38,543 nt of DNA from Longimicrobiales bacterium (GCA_035461765.1 DATHUY010000155.1:1-38543); one strand, 5' to 3'; shown: positions 1 through 8,682, counted from the stretch's first letter. Notes: generated from the sequence alone by a model not told the origin. Numbers and translations: made by a program.

Positions 1-64
1 GTGGAGACACGGACCGCCCGACCACACGATCGACAGCCTGCGCCCGCCTTCGACTGAGGAGGTA
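1..64. other. Left edge, nothing recognised
   Basis: This 64-base stretch lies downstream of tRNA-Gln in its direction of transcription. No gene, clear hairpin or CCA tail is visible. The tRNA 3' end is followed on its own strand by TAC, so CCA must be added after transcription. Confidence 0.4.
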
Positions 65-137
65 TTGCCCCTCCTGGGCTCGAACCAGGACTCTCCTGAT
101 CCAGAGTCAGGCGTGTTGCCAGTTACACCAAGGGGCA
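65..137 (-). tRNA. tRNA-Gln (anticodon CTG)
   Basis: Read on the minus strand this folds as a 73-nt cloverleaf. It has a 7-bp acceptor stem (TGCCCCT/AGGGGCA), a 4-bp D stem, an anticodon stem CCTGA/TCAGG around the loop CTCTGGA, and a T arm with TTCGAGC. The loop places CTG at positions 34-36, which reads CAG (Gln). The discriminator is A and CCA is not encoded. It lies 48 bases downstream of gltX on the same strand. If the organism lacks GlnRS, this tRNA would be charged by a non-discriminating GluRS and then amidated; the window does not settle that. Confidence 0.95.
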
Positions 138-185
138 GCGCTTGTGGTCCAATGCTATTCCCCCGACAGGCCGCGTGTCAAGCGA

Positions 186-1637
186 TCAGCCGCCCGGCTG
201 CGACGCCCCGGTCGCCAGGGCGCTGACCGCCCGCTCCATCCGAGCCAGCACACGCTCCCGCCCGAGCAGGCGCGCCACCTCAAATATCCCGGGTGACGCG
301 CCGGCACCCGTGAGCGCTACCCGCAACGGGTGGATCAGCTTGCCCGCACCCACGCCCTCGGCGTCGGCACGGCTCCGCAGGCACGCCTCCACGGCTGGCT
401 CCGTCCACTCCGGTAGCGAGGAAAAGTCCGCGCTCAGCTTCTCCATCCGACTGGCGACGGCGGCACCGTCCTTCCAGTGCTTCGCGACGGCCGCCGGATC
501 GTATTCCAGATCGTCGAACGCGTAGGGTCGGGCCTGTTCGATCATCTCCAGGACCGTCCGGGAACGGACTTTCAGGAGCTCAGCCAGCTCCGTCCACCAC
601 TGCTCCGTATGCGTGTCCGGCTCGGCGCCGAGCGCAGCGCTGAGCACCGCGCCCAGATCCCTGCCCGGCATCTCCGCCAGGTAGCGGCCGTTCATCCACT
701 CGAGCTTCTGCGTGTCGAAGATCGCGCTCTTGCGGTTGATGCCGTCGAGCGAGAATCGCCGGATCAGCTCGTCGCGCGCGAAAATCTCCTCGTCCGTACC
801 CGGCGACCAGCCGAGCAGTGCCAGGAAATTGAACAGCGCATCCGGGAGTATACCATGGTTGTGATACTCGCCCACCGCTGTGGCGCCGTGGCGCTTGGAC
901 AGCCGTTTGCCGTCCGGCCCGAGAATCATCGGCACATGTGCGAACACCGGCTCCGGCACGCCGAGCGCCCGGTACAGCATGATCTGCTTGGGCGTGTTCG
1001 AGATGTGATCGTCACCGCGCACCACGTGAGTGATCCGCATCGCGACGTCATCGCTGACCACCGCCATGTTGTAGATCGGCGTGCCATCGGTGCGCAGGAT
1101 GATGAAGTCCTCGATGTCCGCGTTGTCGAACGCGATCGTGCCATGAACCGCATCCTCCCACGAGGTGGTCCCGGCCGGAACACGGAACCTCACGGTGTGC
1201 GGCTCACCGGCGCCGGCCCGGCGTTCGGCGTCAGACGATGCAACGGACTCGCAGTGGCGGTCGTACCGGAAGGCATCCGCGCCTGCGCCGTGAGCCGCCC
1301 GGCGCGACTCCAGCTCCTCGGCCGTGCAGAAGCAGCGGTACGCCGCGCCGCCTGTGAGGAGCCGCAGCGCATCGGCGCGATGGCGCTCGACGCCGTCCGC
1401 CTGGTGGAACGGTCCCTCGTCCCAGTCCAGTCCCAGCCACTCCATGCCCTCGAGGATAGCCGCCGTCATGGCATCGCTCGAGCGCTCGCGGTCGGTATCC
1501 TCGATGCGGAGCACGAACACGCCATCGTGATGCCGCGCGAGGAGCCAGTTGAAGAGTGCGGTGCGTGCGCCGCCCACGTGCAGGTAGCCGGTCGGCGAAG
1601 GCGCGAAGCGCACCCGTATGTCGCTTTTCTCACTCAT
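186..1637 (-). CDS. gltX: Glutamyl-tRNA synthetase
   Basis: Cytoplasmic class I aminoacyl-tRNA synthetase that charges tRNA-Glu, and in many bacteria also tRNA-Gln. The 483-residue product has the usual bacterial length. The N-terminus carries PSPTGYLHVGGARTALFNW (HIGH-type motif around residue 20) followed by RIEDTDRER. The middle has a CFC pair reminiscent of the GluRS zinc site and HVVRGDDHISNT. The KMSKS-type loop reads GKRLSKRHG. The C-terminal anticodon-binding half ends near GVGAGKLIHPLRVALTG. The start is ATG at 1637. It has no Shine-Dalgarno, but a -10-like TAAAGT lies 6 nt upstream, so the message may be leaderless. The gene is divergent from fhs. Whether the enzyme is discriminating cannot be judged by eye. 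Confidence 0.97.
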   Translation of the reverse strand: MSEKSDIRVRFAPSPTGYLHVGGARTALFNWLLARHHDGVFVLRIEDTDRERSSDAMTAAILEGMEWLGLDWDEGPFHQADGVERHRADALRLLTGGAAYRCFCTAEELESRRAAHGAGADAFRYDRHCESVASSDAERRAGAGEPHTVRFRVPAGTTSWEDAVHGTIAFDNADIEDFIILRTDGTPIYNMAVVSDDVAMRITHVVRGDDHISNTPKQIMLYRALGVPEPVFAHVPMILGPDGKRLSKRHGATAVGEYHNHGILPDALFNFLALLGWSPGTDEEIFARDELIRRFSLDGINRKSAIFDTQKLEWMNGRYLAEMPGRDLGAVLSAALGAEPDTHTEQWWTELAELLKVRSRTVLEMIEQARPYAFDDLEYDPAAVAKHWKDGAAVASRMEKLSADFSSLPEWTEPAVEACLRSRADAEGVGAGKLIHPLRVALTGAGASPGIFEVARLLGRERVLARMERAVSALATGASQPGG

Positions 1638-1643
1638 GTGCTG

Positions 1644-1673
1644 ACTTTACCGGACCTGCACGGTCACGGACAA
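1644..1673 (-). promoter_or_regulatory. Putative leaderless promoter of gltX
   Basis: On the minus strand TTGTCC (1673-1668) is followed after 18 bp by TAAAGT (1649-1644), and the gltX ATG begins 6 nt further on. Transcription would start at or next to the A of ATG. The match to consensus is moderate (4/6 and 4/6). The absence of any Shine-Dalgarno sequence supports the reading. Confidence 0.4.
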
Positions 1674-1692
1674 GGGCGCGGGGAACTCCCGC

Positions 1693-1720
1693 TTGATACG
1701 AGCCGCCCCACGCGTATTAT
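1693..1720 (+). promoter_or_regulatory. Sigma-70 type promoter of fhs
   Basis: TTGATA at 1693-1698 and TATTAT at 1715-1720 are separated by 16 bp, each matching five of six consensus bases. Transcription should begin near 1727, giving a leader of about 57 nt with a small G/C palindrome (1732-1745). The fhs Shine-Dalgarno (GAAGGGA) lies in this leader. It is the best promoter match noticed in the window. Confidence 0.7.
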
Positions 1721-1783
1721 ATGTCGCCGCCGGGGCCCGGGGCCCGACGTCATCTCCGCCATTCACTGCATGAAGGGACGCGC

Positions 1784-3451
1784 ATGCTCACTGACATTGA
1801 GATCGCCCAGAGCGCGAAGCTGCGCCCGATCGCCGAGATCGCCCGCACGATCGGGCTGGAAGAGGACGACATCGAGCCGTATGGCCGTTACAAGGCGAAG
1901 GTGCATGCGGAGCCGATCATCGCGCGCGCCGAGGGCACGGGCCGGCTCGTGCTGGTTACCGGCATCAATCCGACACCGGCGGGCGAGGGCAAGTCCACAG
2001 TCTCGGTCGGACTCGCTGACGCGCTGCATCTGCTCGGACAGAAGGTGGTGCTCGCCCTGCGTGAGCCGAGCCTCGGTCCCGTATTCGGGATGAAGGGTGG
2101 AGCGACCGGCGGCGGCTACTCGCAGGTTCTGCCGATGGAAGACATCAACCTGCACTTCACGGGCGACTTCCACGCGATCACGAGCGCGCATTCGCTGCTG
2201 GCCGCCATGCTGGACAACCACCTTCAGCAGGGCAACGCGCTCGGCATCGATCCGCGTCGTATCACCTGGAAACGCACGATCGACATGAACGACCGCGCAC
2301 TCCGCCGCATCGTGATCGGACTGGGCGGCACAGGCAGCGGCGTGCCGCGCGAGGATGGCTTCCTCATCACCGCCGCATCGGAGGTGATGGCGATCTTTGC
2401 GCTCGCCACCGACCGTGTCGATCTCGAGCAGCGGCTCGGTCGCATAATCCTCGGCTACAGCCGGGAAGGACAGCCGGTGCGCGCCGCCGACATCACCGCT
2501 GCAGGTGCAATGACACTGCTGCTGAAGGATGCGCTGGAGCCCAACCTCGTGCAGACGCTCGGTGGCGTACCCGCGCTCATCCACGGCGGACCGTTCGGCA
2601 ACATCGCACACGGCTGCAATTCCCTGATTGCCACGCGCACCGCGCTCGCGCTCGGTGACATCACGGTGACGGAGGCAGGATTCGGTGCAGATCTCGGTGC
2701 GGAGAAGTTCTTCAACATCAAGTGTCGCACGGGCGGGCTCAAGCCCGAGGTCGCGGTGATCGTCGCGACGATACGCGCACTCAAGATGCACGGCGGCGTA
2801 GCGCAGGCGGATCTCGGTGGCGAGAATGTCGACGCCGTCGAGCGCGGCTTCGCAAACCTGCAGCGACATATCGAGAACGTCCGCAAGTTCGGCGTGCCGC
2901 CCGTGGTCTCCATCAACCGCTTCGCCTCGGACACCGAAGGTGAGATCGAGGCGCTGCGTGCGGCATGCGCGAAGCTCGGCGTGCCGGTGGCGCTCACCGA
3001 CATCCATGCGAAGGGCGGCGAGGGTGGCCGCGAGCTGGCCGAGACAGTGCTGGGCGTGCTCGAGGAGGGCAAGGCGGACTTCAAGCCGCTCTACCCGCTC
3101 GGACAGCCGCTCGCCGGCAAGATCGAAACGATTGCGAAGGAGATCTATCGCGCGCGCGGTGTGAGCTATACGCCCGCGGCACTGAAGGACATCAGGCGGC
3201 TCGAGGACATCGGCATGCGCGACGTGCCGATCTGCATGGCAAAGACGCAGTATTCGTTCTCCGACGACCCGTCACTGCGCGGCGCGCCCGAGGACTTCAT
3301 GGTCACGGTGCGCGAGGTGACACCGTCGTCCGGCGCAGGCTTCGTCGTTGCGCACACCGGAGACATCATGACCATGCCCGGCCTGCCGAAGCGGCCGGCG
3401 GCCGAGGCCATGAGGGTGGGCGCCGACGGCACCATCACGGGGCTCTTCTAG
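1784..3451 (+). CDS. fhs: Formate--tetrahydrofolate ligase
   Basis: Catalyses ATP-dependent formation of 10-formyl-tetrahydrofolate from formate and THF in the cytoplasm. This feeds one-carbon units to purine synthesis, served here by purN and purH. The 555-residue length is typical. The N-terminus [16 protein letters not shown] and the P-loop [10 protein letters not shown] (residues 63-72) are characteristic, as are [18 protein letters not shown] and the HFTGDFHAI region. The frame stays open upstream to 1721, but ATG 1784 is preceded by GAAGGGA at good spacing and gives the conserved N-terminus. The gene stands alone, with its own promoter at 1693-1720 and a hairpin after the stop. No folD or other folate gene is adjacent. 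Confidence 0.97.
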   Translation: MLTDIEIAQSAKLRPIAEIARTIGLEEDDIEPYGRYKAKVHAEPIIARAEGTGRLVLVTGINPTPAGEGKSTVSVGLADALHLLGQKVVLALREPSLGPVFGMKGGATGGGYSQVLPMEDINLHFTGDFHAITSAHSLLAAMLDNHLQQGNALGIDPRRITWKRTIDMNDRALRRIVIGLGGTGSGVPREDGFLITAASEVMAIFALATDRVDLEQRLGRIILGYSREGQPVRAADITAAGAMTLLLKDALEPNLVQTLGGVPALIHGGPFGNIAHGCNSLIATRTALALGDITVTEAGFGADLGAEKFFNIKCRTGGLKPEVAVIVATIRALKMHGGVAQADLGGENVDAVERGFANLQRHIENVRKFGVPPVVSINRFASDTEGEIEALRAACAKLGVPVALTDIHAKGGEGGRELAETVLGVLEEGKADFKPLYPLGQPLAGKIETIAKEIYRARGVSYTPAALKDIRRLEDIGMRDVPICMAKTQYSFSDDPSLRGAPEDFMVTVREVTPSSGAGFVVAHTGDIMTMPGLPKRPAAEAMRVGADGTITGLF

Positions 3452-3508
3452 ACCGTAGGGCCGCGGCTCGCACGCCGTGGTCGCGACGGCGCAGCATCCG
3501 GAAACGAG

Positions 3509-3543
3509 GAAGCTCCGCGGCCTGATCCAGGCTGCGGAGCTTC
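3509..3543. terminator. Bidirectional hairpin between fhs and ccmH
   Basis: GAAGCTCCGC and GCGGAGCTTC pair, and the stem continues inward through a G-T wobble and GCCTG/CAGGC. The result is a nearly perfect 16-bp stem with a 3-nt loop. It lies between the convergent ends of fhs (stop at 3451) and ccmH (stop at 3568), so it can end both transcripts. The T tracts on either side are weak. Confidence 0.7.
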
Positions 3544-3567
3544 TCCATATTCACAGAGTCAGCAATG

Positions 3568-4050
3568 TCAGGGCCGCGTGACCTCGACTTCGGAGTCCTG
3601 CGCCGTGCGCGTCCAGCTGCGCGCCTTCACGAAGACGAACGCGGCGCCCCCGAGCAGCATGGCGATGGGCAGCAGGTAGACGAGCAGGTTGACGCCACTG
3701 GCCTTCGGGCGCAACAGCACCCACTCGCCGTAACGTTCGACGAAGTACGCCTTGACCTGTTCCGGCGACTTTCCGGCCTCCAGCTGCTCGCGCACGAGCG
3801 ACCGCATCTCCTGTGCGAGCGTCGATGGCGAATCCTGGATGGAAAGTCCCTGGCACACGACGCAGCGCAGCTGCGACGAAACCTCCTTCACCTGGCGGTC
3901 GAGCTCCGTCTCGCGGATCACCGCTCCCTCTGCAGGCGCCGCTTGCTGTTCGGCCCGGGGCACCGTCCCCTGTGGAGGCGCCGACTCCTGCGCGGCCGCA
4001 GGCGCGGCCAGAATCACGAGCAGTAGAGCCACGCGCACCGGGTGCATCAT
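3568..4050 (-). CDS. ccmH: Cytochrome c maturation protein CcmH
   Basis: Membrane-anchored periplasmic thiol oxidoreductase that acts with CcmG and CcmF to keep apocytochrome c cysteines reduced for heme ligation. The 160-residue protein has a signal peptide (MMHPVRVALLLVILAAPAAAQ) and the CcmH signature LRCVVCQGLSIQDS with Cys63 and Cys66. A C-terminal membrane helix (VNLLVYLLPIAMLLGGAAFVFV) is followed by a charged tail. It is the last gene of the ccm operon and its ATG overlaps the ccmG stop as ATGA. The TPR-rich CcmI extension seen in some proteobacteria is absent, as in short-form CcmH proteins. Confidence 0.93.
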   Translation of the reverse strand: MMHPVRVALLLVILAAPAAAQESAPPQGTVPRAEQQAAPAEGAVIRETELDRQVKEVSSQLRCVVCQGLSIQDSPSTLAQEMRSLVREQLEAGKSPEQVKAYFVERYGEWVLLRPKASGVNLLVYLLPIAMLLGGAAFVFVKARSWTRTAQDSEVEVTRP

Positions 4051-4655
4051 GATTCCGCCCCTGCGGCCGTCTCGTCCGGAACGGGGCCGGCGGGTTCGAC
4101 AGCGTCCAGCGCAGCGGCAGGCTCGGCGAGGAGCGGGTCGATGATGCTCGCGAGCTTCTCCGCGGTAATCGGCCCGATCTGCTTGTGCACTACCCTGCCC
4201 TGCTGATCGATGATAAACGTCTCGGGCACGCCGTAGAGGCCGTAGCTGATGGCGGTGCGCGAACGGTCGTCGATCAGCGCCGGATACGCCTGCCCGCCCA
4301 TCTCCCGGATCCAGGATCGCCCGTTCGACTCCGTGTCGCTGTACAGTACGCCGTAGAACTTCACGCCCTTTGCCGCGTACGTGCTCGCGACGAGCGACAG
4401 GTCAGAGTGCTCGACACGGCACTCGAGACACCACGAGGCCCAGAAGTTCACGACGACCACCTCGCCACGGTGATCGCTCAGGCGTACCGTGTCCGGAGGC
4501 TGCGAGTCCATCCTGGGCAGCGCAAACTCGGGTGCGGGCCGGCCGGGCAGCGTGGAAGGCAGCTCGTTCGGGTCGACGGTCATGCCGTAAGCGAGCAGCG
4601 CGATGATGGGCAGCGCGATGCCCGCTCCGATTGCAGCTCTGTTCCAGTTCATCAT
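4047..4655 (-). CDS. ccmG: Periplasmic thioredoxin-like protein CcmG/DsbE
   Basis: TlpA-type thiol-disulfide reductase of cytochrome c maturation, anchored to the inner membrane and facing the periplasm. The 202-residue product has an N-terminal anchor (about residues 9-25). The thioredoxin fold carries VVVNFWASWCLECRVEH with active-site Cys76 and Cys79, and the cis-proline loop GVPETFIID follows. The acidic, alanine-rich tail after about residue 175 looks dispensable. Two ATGs lie in tandem at 4655 and 4652, overlapping the ccmF stop (ATGATGA), behind AGGAGG. The second is better spaced, so the true start could be 4652. Overlaps at both ends show tight coupling to ccmF and ccmH. Confidence 0.92.
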   Translation of the reverse strand: MMNWNRAAIGAGIALPIIALLAYGMTVDPNELPSTLPGRPAPEFALPRMDSQPPDTVRLSDHRGEVVVVNFWASWCLECRVEHSDLSLVASTYAAKGVKFYGVLYSDTESNGRSWIREMGGQAYPALIDDRSRTAISYGLYGVPETFIIDQQGRVVHKQIGPITAEKLASIIDPLLAEPAAALDAVEPAGPVPDETAAGAES

Positions 4656-6649
4656 GCCTCCTGCTCGACGAGCACGCGACGTGGACGAACGACAGGCGGC
4701 GGGCGGCGCCGGCCGCCGACCATGCTGATGAGCGCACCGAACGCGACAACGAAGCTGCCGATCCAGATCCAGACGACGAGCGGCTCCACGATGACGTGCA
4801 GCGTGGCACTCGACCCGTCCCTCTCGAACGCGAGCAGGTTCACGTACAGGTCCTGGTGCGCGCGACTGCGCACCGAGGGCGTCGTGATCGCCTCCTCGCC
4901 CCGGCTCCGGTAGTAGTTCAGCCGCGGGTCCATGGCGCCCGCCTCCCGGCCGTCGATCAGCACGGTCAGATTGGCGCCGACCACGAACCGATGCGGCTCC
5001 TCGTTCGCCCACAGCTCGTCGAAGCGAACGTTGTAACCGGCCAGCTCGATGGCTTCGCCCGGCCGCACCGTCGCGACGATGTCGGACTGGAGCACGGATG
5101 AGCCCGTCATGCCGACCGCCGACATGATCAGTCCGAGGTGCGCCACGTAGCCGCCATAGCGGCGCGGGTTCGCATTGATCATTCCGAACAGCGACGCGAT
5201 CGCACCGCCGCCGCCCGCCCGGCGCCGCGCTGCGGTACCCTGTGCGAACTCCTGGAGGTTGGCAGTTGCGGCCCATGCCGCGAACGAGAACGCGATCAGA
5301 CCCCAGACGTTGCGCAGGCCGAATGCGAACGCGATAACCAGTGTGAGCACGAGCGCGATCGCCGGCAGACGCGTCTTGCGCTTGAACTCGGTCAGGTCGG
5401 CCACGCGCCACGGCAGCATCGGACCGACCCCGACCAGGAACAGCAGCATCACACAGATCGGGATGGTCATCTGGTTGAAGAACGGCGCGCCTACGCTGAC
5501 CTTCTCGCCGCGCAGTGCCTCGGCCACGAGCGGAAACATCGTGCCGAGCAGGACCGTGAACGTGAACGCGGTCAGCAGCAGGTTGTTGACCAGAAATACG
5601 GTCTCACGCGACACCATCGTGTCCAGATGCCCGCTGCTTCGCAGCTCTGTCGAGCGGCCCGCCACCAGAACAAGCGAGAACAGCAGCACGACCGCAATGA
5701 AGGCCAGGAAGTACATTCCGATCGGACCTTCGCTGAACGCGTGCACTGACGAGATGATGCCGCTGCGGGTCAGGAATGTGCCGAGTATAGTGAGCAGGAA
5801 CGTCGCGACGATCAGCGACATGTTCCAGACGCGGAGCAGATTGCGGCGCTCCTGCACCATCGCCGAATGCATGAATGCGGTGGCGGTCAGCCACGGCATG
5901 AACGACGCGTTCTCCACGGGGTCCCAGGCCCACCAGCCGCCCCAGCCGAGCACTTCGTAGGACCACCACATGCCTGCGACGATCGCGAGCGACAGGAAGC
6001 CCCAGGCGGCTACGGTCCAGCGATGCGTCACCCGCAGCCACGTGTCATCCAGCCGGCCCGACAGCAGGGCGCCCATGGCGAACCCGAACGGCACCGTCAT
6101 GCCGACGTAGCCGAGGTAGAGGAGCGGCGGGTGCACGCCCATGAGCCAGTGATTCTGAAGCAGCGGGTTCGGACCCGGCCCGTCCATCGGTGCCGGTGAG
6201 ATCAGGCCCCACGGATTGGCCGGACCCGCCAGGAGGATGTAGAAGAACACGCCGACGCCGAGCATTGTGGCGTTCGCGTATGCACCCAGCGAACCGAGCT
6301 TCGGACCGGTGAGCCACACGGCGAGCGCGGTATAGAACGACAGCACCCAGCCCCAGAACAGGATCGATCCCTCGAGCGAGCTCCACAGCGAGATGATCGT
6401 AAAGAAAAGCGGCGTGGCGCGGCTGCCGACCTGCGCGACGTAGTCAATGCTGAAATCGTGCGTCACCAGGCCATAGATCATGGCCGCGTTGGCGATGGTC
6501 ATCAGCACGAAATTCGTATATGCGGCCGCGCGTGCACTCCGCACGAGCGCGGCCTCGCGTCGCCGCACACCGACCGTCGCGGCCACCACGCCGTACGATG
6601 CCACGGCCAGCGCGGCGATGCAGGCGGACAACCCAATCATTCTGATCAC
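4652..6649 (-). CDS. ccmF: Heme lyase subunit CcmF
   Basis: Large polytopic inner-membrane protein that receives heme from CcmE and attaches it to apocytochrome c (CcmF/CcsA superfamily). The 665-residue length fits the family. The tryptophan-rich heme motif WGGWWAWDPVENASFMPW lies near residues 236-253, flanked by candidate heme-ligand histidines in GVHPPLLYLG (His173) and FMHSAMVQ (His261). The periplasmic domain in the last 150 residues contains GYVAHLGLIMSAVGMTGSS. The start is GTG at 6649, preceded by GAGGGAG at 7-nt spacing; an ATG lies nine bases further in. The gene sits 43 nt after ccmE and overlaps ccmG. Confidence 0.95.
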   Translation of the reverse strand: MIRMIGLSACIAALAVASYGVVAATVGVRRREAALVRSARAAAYTNFVLMTIANAAMIYGLVTHDFSIDYVAQVGSRATPLFFTIISLWSSLEGSILFWGWVLSFYTALAVWLTGPKLGSLGAYANATMLGVGVFFYILLAGPANPWGLISPAPMDGPGPNPLLQNHWLMGVHPPLLYLGYVGMTVPFGFAMGALLSGRLDDTWLRVTHRWTVAAWGFLSLAIVAGMWWSYEVLGWGGWWAWDPVENASFMPWLTATAFMHSAMVQERRNLLRVWNMSLIVATFLLTILGTFLTRSGIISSVHAFSEGPIGMYFLAFIAVVLLFSLVLVAGRSTELRSSGHLDTMVSRETVFLVNNLLLTAFTFTVLLGTMFPLVAEALRGEKVSVGAPFFNQMTIPICVMLLFLVGVGPMLPWRVADLTEFKRKTRLPAIALVLTLVIAFAFGLRNVWGLIAFSFAAWAATANLQEFAQGTAARRRAGGGGAIASLFGMINANPRRYGGYVAHLGLIMSAVGMTGSSVLQSDIVATVRPGEAIELAGYNVRFDELWANEEPHRFVVGANLTVLIDGREAGAMDPRLNYYRSRGEEAITTPSVRSRAHQDLYVNLLAFERDGSSATLHVIVEPLVVWIWIGSFVVAFGALISMVGGRRRPPPVVRPRRVLVEQEA

Positions 6650-6692
6650 TGCACGACTCCCTCATCACGCGTGCGACGCGTGCTGTAAACCA

Positions 6693-7145
6693 TCACGATT
6701 CGCGGATCAGGCTCTTGTACATGTCTTCCGGTTTCGGATGCGTCCCATCCTCCGGCGGCCGGTACTCGTTCGAGTGCTTCACCATCACGCTCGACGACTC
6801 GAAAATGCCTTCACGATTCAGCTTTCCCTCCACGATCACGCCCATGCCCTCGCGGAACATCGCCGGCGGCGCCTTCTGTGAATGCACCCGGATCTGACCA
6901 TCTTCGTCCTGTAGCGTGAAGCGCAGATCGAGTGCGTCCGCGTCCCACTGCATGGTGCCCGGCATCACCTGGCCGCCCAGACGGATCGGCTTGTCGTACG
7001 CCTGCGTGCCCTTCGCCAGCAGCTCGCCCGGCGTCACGAAATAGACGATGTTCTCGCCAATGCCACCGTACACGAGGTAGCCGAAGCTCGACAGCACAAT
7101 GATCAGGGCGAGCGCGAAGCCCACCTTCTTCTTTCCGCCCATCAT
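6693..7145 (-). CDS. ccmE: Heme chaperone CcmE
   Basis: Periplasmic, membrane-anchored heme chaperone that binds heme covalently and passes it from CcmC to CcmF. The protein is 150 residues. An N-terminal anchor (FALALIIVLSSFGYLVYGGI, residues 10-29) precedes an OB-fold domain. The C-terminal heme site is VMVKHSNEYRPPEDG, with His124 as the covalent heme ligand and Tyr128 at the conserved HxxxY position. The start overlaps the ccmD stop as ATGATGG behind a strong GGAGGAGGTGA; the second ATG (7142) is also possible. The histidine form marks this as a classical System I chaperone, not the cysteine variant. Confidence 0.95.
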   Translation of the reverse strand: MMGGKKKVGFALALIIVLSSFGYLVYGGIGENIVYFVTPGELLAKGTQAYDKPIRLGGQVMPGTMQWDADALDLRFTLQDEDGQIRVHSQKAPPAMFREGMGVIVEGKLNREGIFESSSVMVKHSNEYRPPEDGTHPKPEDMYKSLIRES

Positions 7146-7282
7146 CGGTCACCTCCTCCGGATCCGATCTCCCGCACTGCCCGTTCCGCCGCGACGCGAC
7201 GCCGGTTCAGCAGCAGCATGTATCCTCCGAGCACGCTCCACGTGATGCCGAGCGCGAGCCAGATGTAGAACCACTCAGACAT
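7142..7282 (-). CDS. ccmD: Heme exporter protein CcmD
   Basis: A 46-residue single-pass membrane protein beginning MSEWFYIWLALGITWSVLGG, with one helix (about residues 4-24) and a basic, polar tail. CcmD stabilises the CcmABC complex and promotes release of heme-loaded CcmE. The assignment rests on size, topology and position: it overlaps the end of ccmC by 8 nt and its stop overlaps the ccmE start. The short aromatic N-terminus followed by one helix fits the family. The gene is easily missed because of its length. Confidence 0.88.
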   Translation of the reverse strand: MSEWFYIWLALGITWSVLGGYMLLLNRRRVAAERAVREIGSGGGDR

Positions 7283-8000
7283 GAACCGTACCTCCGGTCA
7301 GTGCCCGCTCCTCGAGCACGGCCGCCCGCGCCCGCTCGAGCCGTGCGATGTAGTATCGCATCCCTACCAGGAAAATGAAGATGAACAGGAACGCGAATGC
7401 GTTCAGCCGGAGACCGAGCTTGTATGTCGCGTCCATCGTGTCCGGTGTGGACTGCACCTGATGTATCGTACGCCACCAGCGCACCGACATGTAGACGATC
7501 GGCACGTTCAGGAAGCCGAGAATGCCGACCGCGGCGCTCCAGCGGCCGCGCTGGTCCTCGTCCTCCGCGAACGCGCGCAGTGCCAGGTAGCCGGCGTAGA
7601 TCAGGAACAGGATCGCCGTCGTCGTCAGTCGCGGGTCCCACGTCCACCAGATGCCCCAGGTCGGCCGCGCCCAGATCGACCCCTGGATGAGCGTCAGACC
7701 AATGAACACGATGCCGACCTGCGCCGCGGCAGCGGCCACCATGTCGTGCTTCGCCTGCCGCTTCCACAGGTAGAGCACGCTGGCAACGAACACGACTGCG
7801 GGCGCAATCATCGACATCCACGCGGACGGCACGTGGACGTACAGGATCTTCTGCAGATTGCCCATGTCGCGGTCGGGCGCCGACAGCAGGAGCGCCGTGG
7901 CCTGTGACGCGATCAGGAACAGCACGGCAAAGATGCCGAACGGCAGCAGCCAGCGGGGGCGCTCCGGTACGGCCGGGGTTATCGGATATCTTGTACTCAC
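7275..8000 (-). CDS. ccmC: Heme transporter/handling protein CcmC
   Basis: Six-helix inner-membrane protein that loads heme onto CcmE. The tryptophan-rich motif WGIWWTWDPRLTTTAILFLIYAGYLALR identifies it, and the histidine in HVPSAWMSMI is one of the expected heme ligands. I prefer the GTG start at 8000. It lies one base after the ccmB stop and six bases after GAGG, and gives a 241-residue protein. An in-frame TTG at 8012 would add MRID. The C-terminus overlaps ccmD. With CcmA and CcmB it forms the CcmABC complex. Confidence 0.94.
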   Translation of the reverse strand: MSTRYPITPAVPERPRWLLPFGIFAVLFLIASQATALLLSAPDRDMGNLQKILYVHVPSAWMSMIAPAVVFVASVLYLWKRQAKHDMVAAAAAQVGIVFIGLTLIQGSIWARPTWGIWWTWDPRLTTTAILFLIYAGYLALRAFAEDEDQRGRWSAAVGILGFLNVPIVYMSVRWWRTIHQVQSTPDTMDATYKLGLRLNAFAFLFIFIFLVGMRYYIARLERARAAVLEERALTGGTVHV

Positions 8001-8001
8001 A

Positions 8002-8682
8002 TCAATCCTCAATCACATGCTCGAAGGCGAACAGCGCACCGACGAAGAACACGATATCGAACACCACCAGCACCTTCAGCCAATCCCCGCTCAGGCCCAG
8101 CAAGTCGCCGGAAAGGATCGCTCCGGTCGCCTGCACGGCCGAGATGAGCAGCGGTATCAGCATCGGGAACAGCAGCAGCGGCAGCAGCACCTCGCGTGCA
8201 CGCAGCCGGCTCGCCATCGCGGCGTAGAACGTCCCCAGCGTGACGAACCCGACCGTCCCGAGGAACAGCACCAGCGCCAGCGGTGCCATGACACCCCAGA
8301 TGGGAATGTCATAGAGAACCGCGGCCAGCGGAATCAGCACCGCCTCGACCAGCAGCACGAACGTCAGGTTCGCGATCAGCTTGCCGAGGAAAATGGAGCG
8401 GCGGTCGCCCGGATAGAGCAGCAGCATCTCCAGCGAGCCGTTCTCCAGCTCCTGCTCGTAGGAGCGGTTGAATGACAGTACCCCGCTGAACAGGACCGTG
8501 AGCCACAGCACGCCGCCGGCTACATTGCGCAGCGCCTCGGTATCCGGCCCGAGCGCGAAGCCGAACAGGAGGAGGATCAGGGCGGCGAGGAATGCGACCG
8601 AATTGAAGTTGGCCTTGGTGCGGCGTTCCGCCGTCAGGTCCTTCCAGACGATCGCGCCGATGCGCATCGTTTCGGCGCTCAT
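8002..8682 (-). CDS. ccmB: Heme exporter membrane subunit CcmB
   Basis: ABC-type membrane subunit of CcmABC, the complex that releases holo-CcmE from CcmC. The 226-residue protein begins with a cytoplasmic stretch (MRIGAIVWKDLTAERRTKANF) followed by six predicted helices. The family region SFNRSYEQELENGSLEMLLLYP sits between helices 2 and 3. Its ATG overlaps the ccmA stop (ATGA) and its stop lies one base before the ccmC GTG, so ccmABC are translated in close succession. Confidence 0.93.
   Translation of the reverse strand: MSAETMRIGAIVWKDLTAERRTKANFNSVAFLAALILLLFGFALGPDTEALRNVAGGVLWLTVLFSGVLSFNRSYEQELENGSLEMLLLYPGDRRSIFLGKLIANLTFVLLVEAVLIPLAAVLYDIPIWGVMAPLALVLFLGTVGFVTLGTFYAAMASRLRAREVLLPLLLFPMLIPLLISAVQATGAILSGDLLGLSGDWLKVLVVFDIVFFVGALFAFEHVIED

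Noticed and set aside
1721-1783. The fhs leader with its G/C palindrome as a possible folate or other riboswitch.
   Set aside because: The leader is only about 57 nt and shows only a short self-complementary GGGGCCC repeat, with no known riboswitch core.
477-2093. A long plus-strand open frame (538 codons) across gltX.
   Set aside because: It is antisense to gltX, is rich in Arg, His and Ala, and has no recognisable domain. High-GC codon bias opens such frames opposite real genes.
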